Program-made: the position numbers and the translations under genes | Origin: Pelomonas baiyunensis | GTDB lineage: Bacteria; Pseudomonadota; Gammaproteobacteria; Burkholderiales; Burkholderiaceae_C | DNA: 64,000 nt | Direction: 5' to 3' | Assembly (NCBI RefSeq): GCF_043555935.1 | Contig: NZ_JBIGIB010000004.1 | Location: forward strand, 124,001 to 188,000 | Part shown: in pieces, positions 34,430-43,458 of the stretch | Position numbering within the stretch: the stretch's first letter is position 1 | Layout: each line of letters opens with the position of its first letter | The notes under the pieces: generated by a model | The model's input: only the letters and a program-made list of their open reading frames with translations | Databases searched by the model: none | Told to the model about the DNA's origin: nothing

Positions 34430-37153
34430 ATGAACGCAACGTTTCCTGTTCTTGCTGAGCACAGTCGCTATGTGCAGCGGGTGCGGCGGCGCTACGGCGC
34501 CGAGCTGGCGCTGCTGCCGCCGGGCCTGCCCGACCGCGCCGTCATCGACGCCCTGATCACCACGCTGCTGGGCAACCGACCGCTGGCCAGCGCCCTGCGC
34601 GTGGCGCGCCACCTGGTGTTGGAACGCCTGGCGGTGCTGGACATCGAACAGGCCGCCCCGGTGGAACACGTGACGCTGGCCATGACCCACCTGGCCGAGG
34701 TGACGCTGGACCGCGCACTGACCGCCGCCCGCGCCGAGCTGGACGAGATCCACGGCGCCCCGCGCACCGCCGACGGGCAAGACATCGCGTTCTGGGTGCT
34801 GGGCATGGGCAAGCTGGGCGCCCGTGAGCTGAACGTGTCGTCCGACATCGACCTGATCTATGTGTACGAGGACGACGGCGCCACCCACGGCCCCCGGCCG
34901 CTGACCGCCCACGAGTACTTTTCCAACGTCGCCAAACGGCTGTACGCGCTGATTGGCGACGTGACGGACGACGGGCAGGTGTTCCGCGTGGACCTGGCGC
35001 TGCGCCCCAACGGCAAAAGCGGCCCGCCGGTGGTGAGCCTGGGCATGCTGGAGGAGTACTTCCTGGTGCAGGGCCGCGAGTGGGAGCGCTTCGCGTGGCT
35101 CAAGAGCCGCGTCGTGGCGCCGCTCGCCGGCCTGGGCGCCCCTGGCGACCCGCGCACGCTGCAGCTGCGCCAACTCGTCACGCCCTTCGTGTACCGCCGG
35201 TATCTGGACTACGGCGTGTTCGAGGGCCTGCGGCAGCTGCACGGCAAGATCCGCAGCGAGGCCAAGGCCCGCGCCGCCGGCCGGCCCGAGCGCGCCAACG
35301 ACGTGAAGCTGTCGCGCGGCGGCATCCGCGAGATCGAGTTCATCGTGCAGCTGCTGCAGGTGGTGCGCGGGGGGCAGTTCCCGGAGATCCGCACCCGCTC
35401 CACCGTCAAGGCGCTGGGCTGCGTGGCCGCCCGCGGGCTGATGAAGCCGGAGACCGCGCAGCGCCTGATCGACGCCTACGTGTTCCTGCGCCGGGTGGAG
35501 CACCGCATCCAGTTCCTGGACGACCAGCAAACCCACTGCCTGCCGCAGGGCGACGCGGACCTGGCCTGGATCGCAGCATCCATGGGGCTGAAGTGCAGTC
35601 GGGAGACTTGTGAACTGTTCGAGCAACTCGGCGAGGTGCGCGAGCTGGTGGCCAACGAGTTCGACGCGTTGCTGCACGAGGGCACCGGCGCGGCGGGGGG
35701 CGGCTGCAAGGGCGGCCAATGCGGCGGCCCCAAGCCGACCATGGACGGCGAAGACTTCCTGAACGGCCTGCCCGCCCCGCTGGCGGCGGCCGTGCGCACC
35801 CTGGCCGAAACGCCGCGCGTGCAGGGGCTGCGCGAGGAATCGCGCCAGCGCCTGGCCAAACTGTTCCACCGCGCGGCACAGGCCGTGGCGGCGGACGAAT
35901 GCTCGATGGACGCCGCGCTGCGCTTTGTGGACTGGGTGGGCCCGCTGCTGCGCCGCGAAAGCTACCTCGCGCTGCTGGTGGAGCGCCCGGCCGTGCAGCA
36001 GCGCCTGCTGCGCCTGCTGGGCCTGGCACGCTGGCCCATGCGCTACCTGATGCAGCACCCGGGCGTGATCGACGAACTGGCCGACCCGCTGCTGCTGACC
36101 GCCCGCTTCGACCGCGACGCCTTCATCGCCGACCTGCTGGACCGCGAGCAAGGCTGGGTGCGCAGCGGCGAGGCCGACGAAGAAGCGCTGCTGGACACCC
36201 TGCGCCGCGCCCACCATGCCGAAGTCTTCCGCACGCTGGTGCGTGACGTGGAAGGCCGCATCACCGTGGAGCAGGTGGCCGACGACCTCTCGCTGCTGGC
36301 CGACGCCGTGCTGCAAGTGGCCATCCAGTGGGCCTGGGCCCTGTTCAGCAAAGCCCACCGCCCCGACCCGCGCCTGGCCGTCATCGCCTACGGCAAGTTG
36401 GGCGGCAAGGAGCTGGGCTACGGTGGCGACCTGGACGTGGTGTTCGTCTTCGACGACGAGGATGAAAACGCCAGCGAGATTTACGGCGCCTTCGTGCGCC
36501 GCCTCATCACCTGGCTGACGCTGCGCACCGCCGCGGGCGAGCTGTTCGACATCGACACCGCGCTGCGGCCCAACGGCAACTCGGGCCTGCTGGTGACGTC
36601 GCTCGCCCACTTTGAGGCCTACCAGACCGGCCGCGGCAGCAACACCGCCTGGACCTGGGAACACCAGGCCATCACCCGGGCCCGCTTCTGCGCCGGGCAT
36701 GCCGACCTGGCCGAACGCTTCGAGGGCGTGCGCCGCCAGGTGCTGACCGCCCCCCGCGACGCCGAGGCGCTGAAGCGCGAGGTGCAGGCCATGCGCGAGA
36801 AGGTGCGGGCCGCCCGCCCGGTGCGCGCCGGGCTGTTCGATGTGAAGCACAGCGAGGGCGGCATGATGGACGCGGAGTTCGCGCTGCAGTGCCTGATCCT
36901 GACCCACGGCGCCCAGCACCCCGGGTTGCTGGACAACCTGGGCAACATCGCCCTGCTGCAACGCTGCGAAACCGTGGGCCTGTTGCCCGCCGGCGTGGGC
37001 ACGGGCGCGGCCAACGCCTACCGCGAGTTGCGCCGCGTGCAGCACAAGGCCCGGCTGGACGAACAAAGCACCGCGCTGGACGCCGATGCCGCCGCACCGC
37101 TGGCCCCGCACCGGGCAGCCGTGCAAGCGCTGTGGCACGCGGTGTTTGGCTGA
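34430..37153 (+). CDS. glnE: Bifunctional glutamine synthetase adenylyltransferase/adenylyl-removing enzyme
   Basis: A 907-residue enzyme that attaches and removes AMP on glutamine synthetase in response to PII status. Two nucleotidyltransferase halves are visible. The adenylyl-removing half has MGKLGARELNVSSDIDLIY and the adenylyl-transferring half has YGKLGGKELGYGGDLDVVF. Each is followed by its helical partner domain (REIEFIVQ..QVVRGG and EGGMMDAEF). A short Gly-rich insert with Cys and Lys lies near residues 420-432 (GGGCKGGQCGG). Length is slightly below the E. coli protein. It is monocistronic, divergent from yhdP. Confidence 0.95.
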   Translation: MNATFPVLAEHSRYVQRVRRRYGAELALLPPGLPDRAVIDALITTLLGNRPLASALRVARHLVLERLAVLDIEQAAPVEHVTLAMTHLAEVTLDRALTAARAELDEIHGAPRTADGQDIAFWVLGMGKLGARELNVSSDIDLIYVYEDDGATHGPRPLTAHEYFSNVAKRLYALIGDVTDDGQVFRVDLALRPNGKSGPPVVSLGMLEEYFLVQGREWERFAWLKSRVVAPLAGLGAPGDPRTLQLRQLVTPFVYRRYLDYGVFEGLRQLHGKIRSEAKARAAGRPERANDVKLSRGGIREIEFIVQLLQVVRGGQFPEIRTRSTVKALGCVAARGLMKPETAQRLIDAYVFLRRVEHRIQFLDDQQTHCLPQGDADLAWIAASMGLKCSRETCELFEQLGEVRELVANEFDALLHEGTGAAGGGCKGGQCGGPKPTMDGEDFLNGLPAPLAAAVRTLAETPRVQGLREESRQRLAKLFHRAAQAVAADECSMDAALRFVDWVGPLLRRESYLALLVERPAVQQRLLRLLGLARWPMRYLMQHPGVIDELADPLLLTARFDRDAFIADLLDREQGWVRSGEADEEALLDTLRRAHHAEVFRTLVRDVEGRITVEQVADDLSLLADAVLQVAIQWAWALFSKAHRPDPRLAVIAYGKLGGKELGYGGDLDVVFVFDDEDENASEIYGAFVRRLITWLTLRTAAGELFDIDTALRPNGNSGLLVTSLAHFEAYQTGRGSNTAWTWEHQAITRARFCAGHADLAERFEGVRRQVLTAPRDAEALKREVQAMREKVRAARPVRAGLFDVKHSEGGMMDAEFALQCLILTHGAQHPGLLDNLGNIALLQRCETVGLLPAGVGTGAANAYRELRRVQHKARLDEQSTALDADAAAPLAPHRAAVQALWHAVFG

Positions 37154-37208
37154 GCCGCTGGGGTCTTTCCGGGTCTTGCCAGGTTGACGCGGTGAGCGGC
37201 CCGGCCGC

Positions 37209-37661
37209 CTACCGCAGCGCCAGCTCCACCGTCAGCTGGTTGGCCTCGCCCACCCGTTCATACGCCAGCGCGCGGGCATAACGCCGCAGCAGGTGGATGC
37301 CCCAGCCGCCGGGGCGGGCCTCATCCAGCGTGGCGGGTGCCACCGGCGTGGGCCGGGCCAGCGGGTCGAACGCGATGCCGCGGTCGGTGAGGCGCAGCAC
37401 CAGCGCGTCGTGCACCACCCAGGCCTGCAACTGCACCGTGGCCCGCTCCACCTCGGGCGGGTGGGCGTGCAGGATCTGGTTCATCAGCAGCTCTTCCAGC
37501 ACCACATCCAGGCCGAACATGGCGCGGGCGGAGGGCTGGTGCGGTGCCAGCAGCGCGTGCAGGGCCTCGTGGGCCACGGCACACGAGGCCAGCTCACACA
37601 GCAAGCTCAGCACCAGCGCAGCCGGCGTGGCGGGGGCGACAGCCTCGGCGCGTCCAGTCAT
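37209..37661 (-). CDS. Serine/threonine-kinase-type ATPase (RsbW-like anti-sigma fold)
   Basis: A 150-residue HATPase_c_2 protein. The N box is present in altered form (LDVVLEELLMNQILHA, where Glu-Glu precedes Asn), and the G1 region is LTDRGIAFDP. The G2 region is PGGWGIHLLRRY. RsbW-like kinases bind a partner and phosphorylate a STAS antagonist. The STAS gene lies 28 bases upstream in the same direction and an FHA-PP2C phosphatase gene lies just beyond it, so all three parts of a partner-switch are side by side. No sigma factor gene is present, so the controlled target is elsewhere. Confidence 0.85.
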   Translation of the reverse strand: MTGRAEAVAPATPAALVLSLLCELASCAVAHEALHALLAPHQPSARAMFGLDVVLEELLMNQILHAHPPEVERATVQLQAWVVHDALVLRLTDRGIAFDPLARPTPVAPATLDEARPGGWGIHLLRRYARALAYERVGEANQLTVELALR

Positions 37662-37688
37662 GCGTGCACGGCTCGCCCCGGGGCCGAC

Positions 37689-38033
37689 TCAGCCTGCCGC
37701 CAACGCGGACCGGGCCTCGGCCTCGTCGGCCACCACCGGGATGATCTGGTCGATGGCCACATGCTCCAGCACCTCGTGCACCAGCGGCTGGGCGCCGAAC
37801 AGCACCATGCGGGCGCCCTTGGCCTTGAGCGAACGGGCGGCCGTGATCAGCATGCGGATGCCCAGCGACGCGAGGAACTCCACGCCGCGCAGGTCCACCA
37901 TCAGGTGCTGGCCCGGAGCCACGGCGGCGGCGTTGAGCTTCACCTCGGTGCGGTCCACCGCGGCGGCGTCCAGGCGGCCTTGCAGGCGCAGGCAGTTCAC
38001 GTGAGGTTCCAGGGCGATGACTTCGATGTCCAT
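37689..38033 (-). CDS. STAS-domain anti-sigma factor antagonist
   Basis: A 114-residue single-domain protein. The STAS phosphorylation loop reads VDLRGVEFLASLGIRML, where the usual D-S is here LAS, so Ser in LASLGIRM is the expected phosphosite. The strand-turn pattern LRLQGRLDAAAV at the N-terminus is standard. It should alternate between phosphorylated (by the neighbouring kinase) and free (by the neighbouring PP2C phosphatase). The ATG at 38033 gives the typical family start (MDIEVIALEP). Confidence 0.9.
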   Translation of the reverse strand: MDIEVIALEPHVNCLRLQGRLDAAAVDRTEVKLNAAAVAPGQHLMVDLRGVEFLASLGIRMLITAARSLKAKGARMVLFGAQPLVHEVLEHVAIDQIIPVVADEAEARSALAAG

Positions 38034-38076
38034 GTCGGGCCTTCAACAAGCAAGCCGACCTTCTAACGGCGCCACG

Positions 38077-39228
38077 CTACGCAAATGTGACAGCGAGCAG
38101 GGAAAAATCATCTCCCAGCGGCCCCGGCTTGGCCTGACCGAGCACGGCGTGCTGCAGCCAGTGGGCGGGCGAGGCGTCGTCCGCCGGCACCTGGCCCAGC
38201 CAGGGCAGCAGGTCGTCCAGCCCCCAGTCCCGGCCGTCGCGGCCCTGCAGCTCGAACACCCCGTCGCTGAACACGAACAGCCGCGCACCCGCCGGCACGC
38301 CCACCTCGGCCGCCGTGAACGGCACCTCCGGCACCGCCCCGATGAGCAGGTTGCGGGTGCGCAGCGCCTGCAGCGGGCCGCCGTCGGCCGGGGCCAGGTA
38401 GGCCGGGTGGTGGCCACCTGAGGCGTAGCGCAGCGTGCGGCGGGTGCGGTGGAACACGCCGTACCAGATGGAGAACATGCGCCCGTCGTGGCTGTCCATC
38501 TGGAACATGGCGTTGAGCTGGCCCAGCACCTGCGCCGGATCGCGGAAGTCCGCCCCGGGCAGCAGCCGCTGGCGCAGCACGTTCATGACCGACACGCTGT
38601 GCACCGCCGCACCCACGCCATGGCCTGACACATCGATCAGGTAGCAGGCGAAGTGCTCGTCATCCAGCATCACGTGGCCGAAGGCGTCGCCGCCCAGCGC
38701 CGAGCAGGGCTCGAAACACCAGTCGGTGCGGATGTCGCCCTGCAGCACCCGGGCCGGCAGCAGCGACTGCACGTAGCGCCGGGCCTTGTCCAGGTCATGC
38801 GCCAGCTCGTCGGCCACGGCCACCTCGGCGGGCGTGCGGAACTCGTGCACGAACACCTGGCGGCCGATCTGCAGCCGCATGCCCTGGGTGAGGCGCACGC
38901 TGCCCTGCACGCGCCGGCCTTCCACAAAGCTGCCGTTGGTGGAATTGAGGTCGGTGAGCCAGGCGTCGCCCTGGTGGCCGCGCGCCACCACCTCGCAGTG
39001 CAGGCCCGACACCTCGGGGTCGGCCAGCAGCACCTCCGCCGGCGCCCGCCGCCCCAGCCGCAGGGGCTCGCGCCCAAAGCGCAGCCGCCGGCCGGGCTCC
39101 AGGCCCTCCAGTTGCAGCAGGTAGTGCTCGCGCCCCTCCACCACCCGCACCTGCGGGCGCGCGACGGTTTTCATCACGGTGGTGCGGTCGTCGGAAGCGA
39201 ACTCGGTGTCGCCGGGAGCGTCGGTCAT
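38077..39228 (-). CDS. FHA-domain PP2C-type (SpoIIE/RsbU) phosphatase
   Basis: A 383-residue phosphatase. Residues ~45-125 form an FHA phosphothreonine-binding domain (RFGREPLRLGRR, VSGLHCEVVAR, LNSTNGSFVEGRRV). Residues ~165-380 are the PP2C/SpoIIE catalytic domain: GGDAFGHVMLDDEHF, LIDVSGHGVGAAV and the metal-binding FSDGVFEL and GDDFSLLAV. It should dephosphorylate the STAS protein encoded next. The FHA part implies control by an upstream Ser/Thr kinase, which is not in this window. The start at 39228 is chosen because the frame beyond it overlaps the divergent rhombosortase region. Confidence 0.9.
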   Translation of the reverse strand: MTDAPGDTEFASDDRTTVMKTVARPQVRVVEGREHYLLQLEGLEPGRRLRFGREPLRLGRRAPAEVLLADPEVSGLHCEVVARGHQGDAWLTDLNSTNGSFVEGRRVQGSVRLTQGMRLQIGRQVFVHEFRTPAEVAVADELAHDLDKARRYVQSLLPARVLQGDIRTDWCFEPCSALGGDAFGHVMLDDEHFACYLIDVSGHGVGAAVHSVSVMNVLRQRLLPGADFRDPAQVLGQLNAMFQMDSHDGRMFSIWYGVFHRTRRTLRYASGGHHPAYLAPADGGPLQALRTRNLLIGAVPEVPFTAAEVGVPAGARLFVFSDGVFELQGRDGRDWGLDDLLPWLGQVPADDASPAHWLQHAVLGQAKPGPLGDDFSLLAVTFA

Positions 39229-39313
39229 GGCCAGATCACGAGGGCAAATCGCAGCAGGGCGCGAGCGTACCCGCGCCGCGCCCTGCCCCGCGAGGTGCAA
39301 ACTGCCGTCCGTC

Positions 39314-39931
39314 ATGTCGCCTCACCTTGTTTCGCCCCCTCCCACCGGCCCGCGCACCTGGCTGGCGCTGTGCGCGGGTCTGGCCGGTTTGGCGGTGCTG
39401 GCCTGGCTCTGGCCCGGCGGGCGCGACCTGCTGGCCTGGCGGCCGGACTTGGCCGTGGCGCAGCCGTGGCGGCTGCTCACCGCCGCCCTGGTGCACTGGA
39501 GCCCGCTGCACCTGGCCGCCAACCTGGCCGGCTGCGCGGTGCTGGCCCTGCTGGGCGCCCGGGCGGGGCTGCACGCGCGCCACGCCGCCGCGGGCGTGTT
39601 GGCCTGGCCGCTGACGCAAGCCGGCCTCTGGCTGCGGCCCGACCTGACGCTGTACGCCGGGCTCTCCGGCGTGCTGCACGGCCTCACGGTGGTGGCCGCC
39701 CTGGCGCTGCTGCAGCAGGCCGGCCGGCCCCGGCGCATCGGTGCGGCGGTGCTGGGCGGGCTCACGCTCAAGCTGTGGCTGGAAACGCCGTGGGGCGCAG
39801 CCGTTCAATCGGTCGCGGGATACGACTTCGCGGTGGCGCCCTTCGCCCACCTGAGCGGCGCCATCGCCGGCGCGCTGGCCTGTGCCTTGACTGCCTGGCC
39901 GCCCCGCGCCGCCGACAATGCGCGCATCTGA
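39314..39931 (+). CDS. rrtA: Rhombosortase-like intramembrane serine protease
   Basis: A 205-residue rhomboid-superfamily protein with about six membrane helices. The fold marker is LVHWSPLHLAANL (HxxxN) in the second helix. The catalytic Ser is in YAGLSGVLHG and the His in FAHLSGAIAG. The GLSGVLHG form and small size match the rhombosortase branch (RrtA), which cleaves proteins with a C-terminal GlyGly-CTERM anchor. I find no such tail among the other proteins in this window, so its substrates lie elsewhere. It is divergent from the FHA-phosphatase (85 bases). The symbol is by family resemblance. Confidence 0.8.
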   Translation: MSPHLVSPPPTGPRTWLALCAGLAGLAVLAWLWPGGRDLLAWRPDLAVAQPWRLLTAALVHWSPLHLAANLAGCAVLALLGARAGLHARHAAAGVLAWPLTQAGLWLRPDLTLYAGLSGVLHGLTVVAALALLQQAGRPRRIGAAVLGGLTLKLWLETPWGAAVQSVAGYDFAVAPFAHLSGAIAGALACALTAWPPRAADNARI

Positions 39932-39949
39932 CGACATCTGAGGTTCCCC

Positions 39950-40603
39950 ATGGGACGTGAAGCCACCTGCACCGCCCGCGTGGGCGACGAGACCGCCGAG
40001 GTCACCGCCCTGCTCGAATCCACCACCGTGGTGCTGCGCGGCGCGCTCAAGCACAAGTGGGCGATTGCCGCCCTGCAACACCTGCGCGTGGACGGTGACG
40101 CCCTGTGCTTTGACGCCGACGGCACGGCCGTGGCCCTGACGCTGGGCGCCGCCGAAGCCGGCAAATGGCTCAAGAAGCTGCAAACCCCGCCGCCCACGCT
40201 GGCAGCCAAGCTGGGCGTGAGCCCCGCCGCCCCGGCGCTGCTGATCGGCCCCACGGTCGGTTCGCTGGACCCGGCGCTGGCCGAGGCGTTGGCCGGCGCC
40301 ATCACCACCAACATGCGCGAAGCCCGCATGCTGGTGGCGGTGCTGAGCAAGCCGTCGGAGCTGCCACGCATGGCCGAGTTCCATGCCGACATGATCTGCA
40401 ACACCGTTTGGGTGGTGCACGGCAAGGGGCCGGACGCCAGCCCGTCGGACGCCGAGGTGCGGCTGTCCATGCGCGGCTGGGGCTATGTGGACAACAAGAC
40501 CAGCGCCGTGTCCGACACCCTCACCGCCACGCGCTACGTGCGCCCCGCCGCACCACCCGCCGCCGCCAAGAAGGGCGGCAAGAAGAGCAGCGGCAAGCGC
40601 TGA
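39950..40603 (+). CDS. Hypothetical protein with a Lys-rich tail
   Basis: A 217-residue soluble protein that I cannot name. It has two alpha/beta segments: residues ~1-75 (RVGDETAEVTALLESTTVVL) and ~95-150 (APALLIGPTVGSLDPALAEAL, cut at ALLIGPTVGSLDPALAEA). The end is rich in Lys, Ser and Gly (AAKKGGKKSSGKR), typical of a nucleic-acid- or polyanion-contacting tail. It starts 18 bases after the rhombosortase gene and may be in the same transcript. No catalytic motif is clear. Confidence 0.75.
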   Translation: MGREATCTARVGDETAEVTALLESTTVVLRGALKHKWAIAALQHLRVDGDALCFDADGTAVALTLGAAEAGKWLKKLQTPPPTLAAKLGVSPAAPALLIGPTVGSLDPALAEALAGAITTNMREARMLVAVLSKPSELPRMAEFHADMICNTVWVVHGKGPDASPSDAEVRLSMRGWGYVDNKTSAVSDTLTATRYVRPAAPPAAAKKGGKKSSGKR

Positions 40604-40621
40604 AGCAGCCGCACCCGCTGA

Positions 40622-41779
40622 TCAGATGACGTTGGCCTCGCGCAGGGGCCGGCCGTCCCGCAGGCGCTGCGGCGCCAGTGGCTCGATCAGCGGCGCGTCC
40701 AGCCCCGCCACCAGTCGCGCCAGCGAATGCCCCACCGCGGGCGACTGCTGCATGCCGTGGCCCGAAAACCCGCAGGCCGTGTAGCCGTTGGCCCAGCCGG
40801 GCAGCCGGCCGGCCAGGCCGTTGTGGTCGAACGCATTCATCTCGTAGTAGCCCGCCCAGGCCGAGCGCACGCGCAGGGCCTGCAGGGCCGGCACGCGGGC
40901 CGCCAGCACGGGCCACAGCCGCTCGTCGAACAGGCCGTGGTCGATGGCGTGCAGCGGCAGGTCGTCGGCATCGTCACCGCGCGGCGGGCCGCCCGCCAGC
41001 AGCAAGCGGCCCTCGGGCCGGAACCAGAAACCGCTGGGGTCGATGACCAAGGGACACCCGGGCAGCTCGGCGGGCGTTTCCAGCACAAACACATCGCGCT
41101 TCTTGGCGTGCACCGGCAGCGTCACGCCCAGTGCAGCGCCCAGCGGCGCGCTCCACGCACCGCCTGCCAGCACCACGGCGTCGCCCGCGTGGGTGCTGCC
41201 GTCGGCGCAGCGCACGTGGCTGATGCGCTCACCCTGCGTGTGGAAGCCCACCGCCTCGGCCGCCACAAACCGCACGCCGCAGGCCTGCGCCTTGCGCCGG
41301 AACGCGCGGTGCAGGGCCGGGCCATCGAACCAGCCTTCGCCGCTCAGACCCAGCGAGCCCAGCGCCAGGTCATCCACCGCCAGCCATGCAAACCGCGCGG
41401 CCAGGGCGGCCGGGTCCAGCAAGGCCACGTCCACCCCTTCGGCCCGCTGCGTGGCGTGCACGGCGCGCAGCGTGGCGGCGCCGGCCTCGGTGGCCAGGTA
41501 CAGGTAGCCCGGCTCCACCAGGCCCAGCGCGGGGCGGTCGTCGGGGGTGGCGAGTTCGTCCGCCGCGCGGCGCAAGAAGGCCAGGCTCCAGCGCGACAGC
41601 GCGATGTTGGCCGGCTGCGAGAACTGTTGGCGGATGGAGCTCAGCGACAGCGAACTGGACGCTTGCGCGTAGCTCGGGTCGCGCTCCAGCACCGTCACGC
41701 GGGCGCCGTGGTCGCGGGCCAGAAAACACGCGGTGGCCGCCCCCATCACCCCACCGCCGATCACGAGGACATCGCTCAT
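40622..41779 (-). CDS. FAD-dependent oxidoreductase (FOXRED1/DAO-like)
   Basis: A 385-residue flavoprotein of the D-amino-acid-oxidase (DAO) family. The FAD fold is VIGGGVMGAATACFLA with the ribose acid in VLERD. The stretch SIRQQFSQPANIALS is very like mammalian FOXRED1, a factor for respiratory complex I. The C-terminal part closes with GYTACGFSGHGMQQSPAVG, the standard DAO motif contacting FAD. It could be an amine or sarcosine-type oxidase; substrate is not assignable. It is divergent from the DMT transporter (17-base gap), so the two starts share regulation. Confidence 0.87.
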   Translation of the reverse strand: MSDVLVIGGGVMGAATACFLARDHGARVTVLERDPSYAQASSSLSLSSIRQQFSQPANIALSRWSLAFLRRAADELATPDDRPALGLVEPGYLYLATEAGAATLRAVHATQRAEGVDVALLDPAALAARFAWLAVDDLALGSLGLSGEGWFDGPALHRAFRRKAQACGVRFVAAEAVGFHTQGERISHVRCADGSTHAGDAVVLAGGAWSAPLGAALGVTLPVHAKKRDVFVLETPAELPGCPLVIDPSGFWFRPEGRLLLAGGPPRGDDADDLPLHAIDHGLFDERLWPVLAARVPALQALRVRSAWAGYYEMNAFDHNGLAGRLPGWANGYTACGFSGHGMQQSPAVGHSLARLVAGLDAPLIEPLAPQRLRDGRPLREANVI

Positions 41780-41796
41780 ACTGGCAGCATAGGCGC

Positions 41797-42684
41797 ATGA
41801 CCGCTCGCCAATCGCACCTCGCCCCGTCCGCCATCGCCCTGCTGCTGCTGTGCTGCCTGCTGTGGGGCATCAACCAGGTGGCGGCCAAGGCGGCGCTCAC
41901 CGAGATCGGCCCGCTGTGGCAGGCGGGCCTGCGCTCGGCGGTGGCCGGCGCGCTGGTGTGGGCCTGGGCCGCGTCGCGCGGACTGCGCTTGTTCGCGCGC
42001 GACGGCAGCCTCGCCGGTGGCCTGTTGGCCGGCGCGCTGTTCGCGGGAGAGTTCGCCTGCATCTTCGTGGGCCTGCAGTACACCAGCGCCTCGCGCATGG
42101 TGGTGTTCATCTACCTGGCGCCGTTTGTGGTGGCCCTGGGCATGCCGTGGATCGCCCGGGGCGAGGCGCTGTCGCCCCGCCAGTGGGGCGGCCTGCTGCT
42201 GGCCTTTGGTGCCATGGCCTTTGCGTTTGCAGAAGGCTTCTCGGCGCCCGGCTCGCCGCAGCAGTGGTGGGGCGACGCGCTGGGCGTGGCCGCCGCCGTG
42301 CTGTGGGGTGGCACCACGCTGGCGATTCGCGCCACGCGGCTGAGCGCGGCGCCGGCCGAGAAGACCTTGCTGTACCAACTGGCGGTGTCGGCTGTGGCGC
42401 TGTGTGGCGCGGCGGCGCTGACGGGCGAGCCCTGGCCCTCGGCCTGGTCGCCCCGCTTGCTGGGGCTGTTCGGCTTTCAGGCGGTGGTGGTCACCTTCGC
42501 CAGCTACTTGGTGTGGTTCTGGCTGGTGCGGCAGTACGCGGCCACCAAGCTGTCGGTGTTCACGCTTAGCACGCCACTGTTCGGGCTGGTGGCAGGCGCA
42601 CTGCTGCTGGGCGAAGGCATCAGCACGCGGCTGGTGGGCGCGCTGGTGGCACTGGCGGCGGGCATCGTGCTGGTGAACCGTTGA
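41797..42684 (+). CDS. DMT-superfamily (EamA) transporter
   Basis: A 295-residue inner-membrane protein with ten predicted helices in two EamA repeats (LLCCLLWGINQVAAKAAL in the first, AAAVLWGGTTLAIRATRL in the second). The conserved helix STPLFGLVAGALLLGE is present. This family exports amino acids, bases or related metabolites; the substrate cannot be told. The ATG at 41797 is used; an extension upstream would overlap the oxidoreductase on the other strand. Confidence 0.88.
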   Translation: MTARQSHLAPSAIALLLLCCLLWGINQVAAKAALTEIGPLWQAGLRSAVAGALVWAWAASRGLRLFARDGSLAGGLLAGALFAGEFACIFVGLQYTSASRMVVFIYLAPFVVALGMPWIARGEALSPRQWGGLLLAFGAMAFAFAEGFSAPGSPQQWWGDALGVAAAVLWGGTTLAIRATRLSAAPAEKTLLYQLAVSAVALCGAAALTGEPWPSAWSPRLLGLFGFQAVVVTFASYLVWFWLVRQYAATKLSVFTLSTPLFGLVAGALLLGEGISTRLVGALVALAAGIVLVNR

Positions 42685-42752
42685 TGTCACCGGCGCGCCA
42701 ACCCGGCCGCGCCGGCCTGCCTAGACTGCCCGCTTCGTTTCAGGAGACACCC

Positions 42753-43415
42753 ATGATCACGCTCTGCGGCATTCCGCTCTCGAACTACTACAACAAGGTC
42801 AAGCTGGCCCTGCTGGAAAAGGGCATCCCGTTCACCGAGGAGTACGTCAAGACCCACTCCCATGACGAGGCCGTGCTGAGCTGCAGCCCGCTGGGCAAGG
42901 TGCCCTTCATCAAGACGCCGCAAGGCGCGCTGTGCGAAAGCCAGGTGATTGCCGACTACCTGGAAGCCGCCTACCCCGACACCCCACGCCTGATGCCGGC
43001 CGACCCCTTCCAGGCGGCCAAGGTGCGCGAGCTGATCACCTACGTGGAGCTGCACCTGGAGCTGGTGGCGCGCGAGCTGTACGCCGAGGCCTTTTTCGGC
43101 GGCAAGGTGAGCGACGGCACCAAGCAGCGCGTGGCCCGCGTGCTGCCCGAGAACATTGCCGCCTTCAAGCGCCTGGCCAAGTTCGGCCCCTACCTGGCCG
43201 GTGACACCTTCACGCTGGCCGACTGCGCCGGCTGGGTGAGCCTGCCGCTGGTGGCCCTGGCCACCAAGACCATCTACGGCCAAGACCTGCTGGCCGCCGG
43301 CGGGGTGGACTGGAAGAGCCACGCCAAGCTGATTGGCGAGCGCCCGCACGCAGTGCGCGTGGCCGCCGACCGCAAGGTGGACCAGGAACGCATGCTCGGC
43401 GCCGCCAAGGGCTGA
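42753..43415 (+). CDS. Glutathione S-transferase family protein
   Basis: A 220-residue cytosolic protein. The thioredoxin-like half has the glutathione-binding pattern PLGKVPFIKT and the ESQVIADYLEAAYP helix. The helical half has TFTLADCAGWVSLPL. The active residue of the N-terminal loop is a Ser/Tyr site (IPLSNYYNKVKLAL) and not the usual Cys of beta-class enzymes. CAGGAGACACCC ahead of the ATG is a fair ribosome site. It could conjugate glutathione to electrophiles or act as a reductase. Confidence 0.9.
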   Translation: MITLCGIPLSNYYNKVKLALLEKGIPFTEEYVKTHSHDEAVLSCSPLGKVPFIKTPQGALCESQVIADYLEAAYPDTPRLMPADPFQAAKVRELITYVELHLELVARELYAEAFFGGKVSDGTKQRVARVLPENIAAFKRLAKFGPYLAGDTFTLADCAGWVSLPLVALATKTIYGQDLLAAGGVDWKSHAKLIGERPHAVRVAADRKVDQERMLGAAKG

Positions 43416-43420
43416 GCCTC

Positions 43421-43458
43421 TGAGGCCACCCGCGCCCGGCCCTGCGGGCGCCGCCTCA
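43421..43458. terminator. Two-part GC-rich hairpin between convergent genes
   Basis: An outer stem TGAGGC/GCCTCA and an inner stem GCGCCC/GGGCGC enclose GGCCCTGC between the transferase and the convergent PaiB-like gene. The right outer arm overlaps that gene's stop codon. There is no T tract. Confidence 0.35.

Noticed and set aside
34373..37138. 921-codon minus-strand frame opposite glnE
   Set aside because: Shadow of glnE, whose two catalytic halves are unmistakable.
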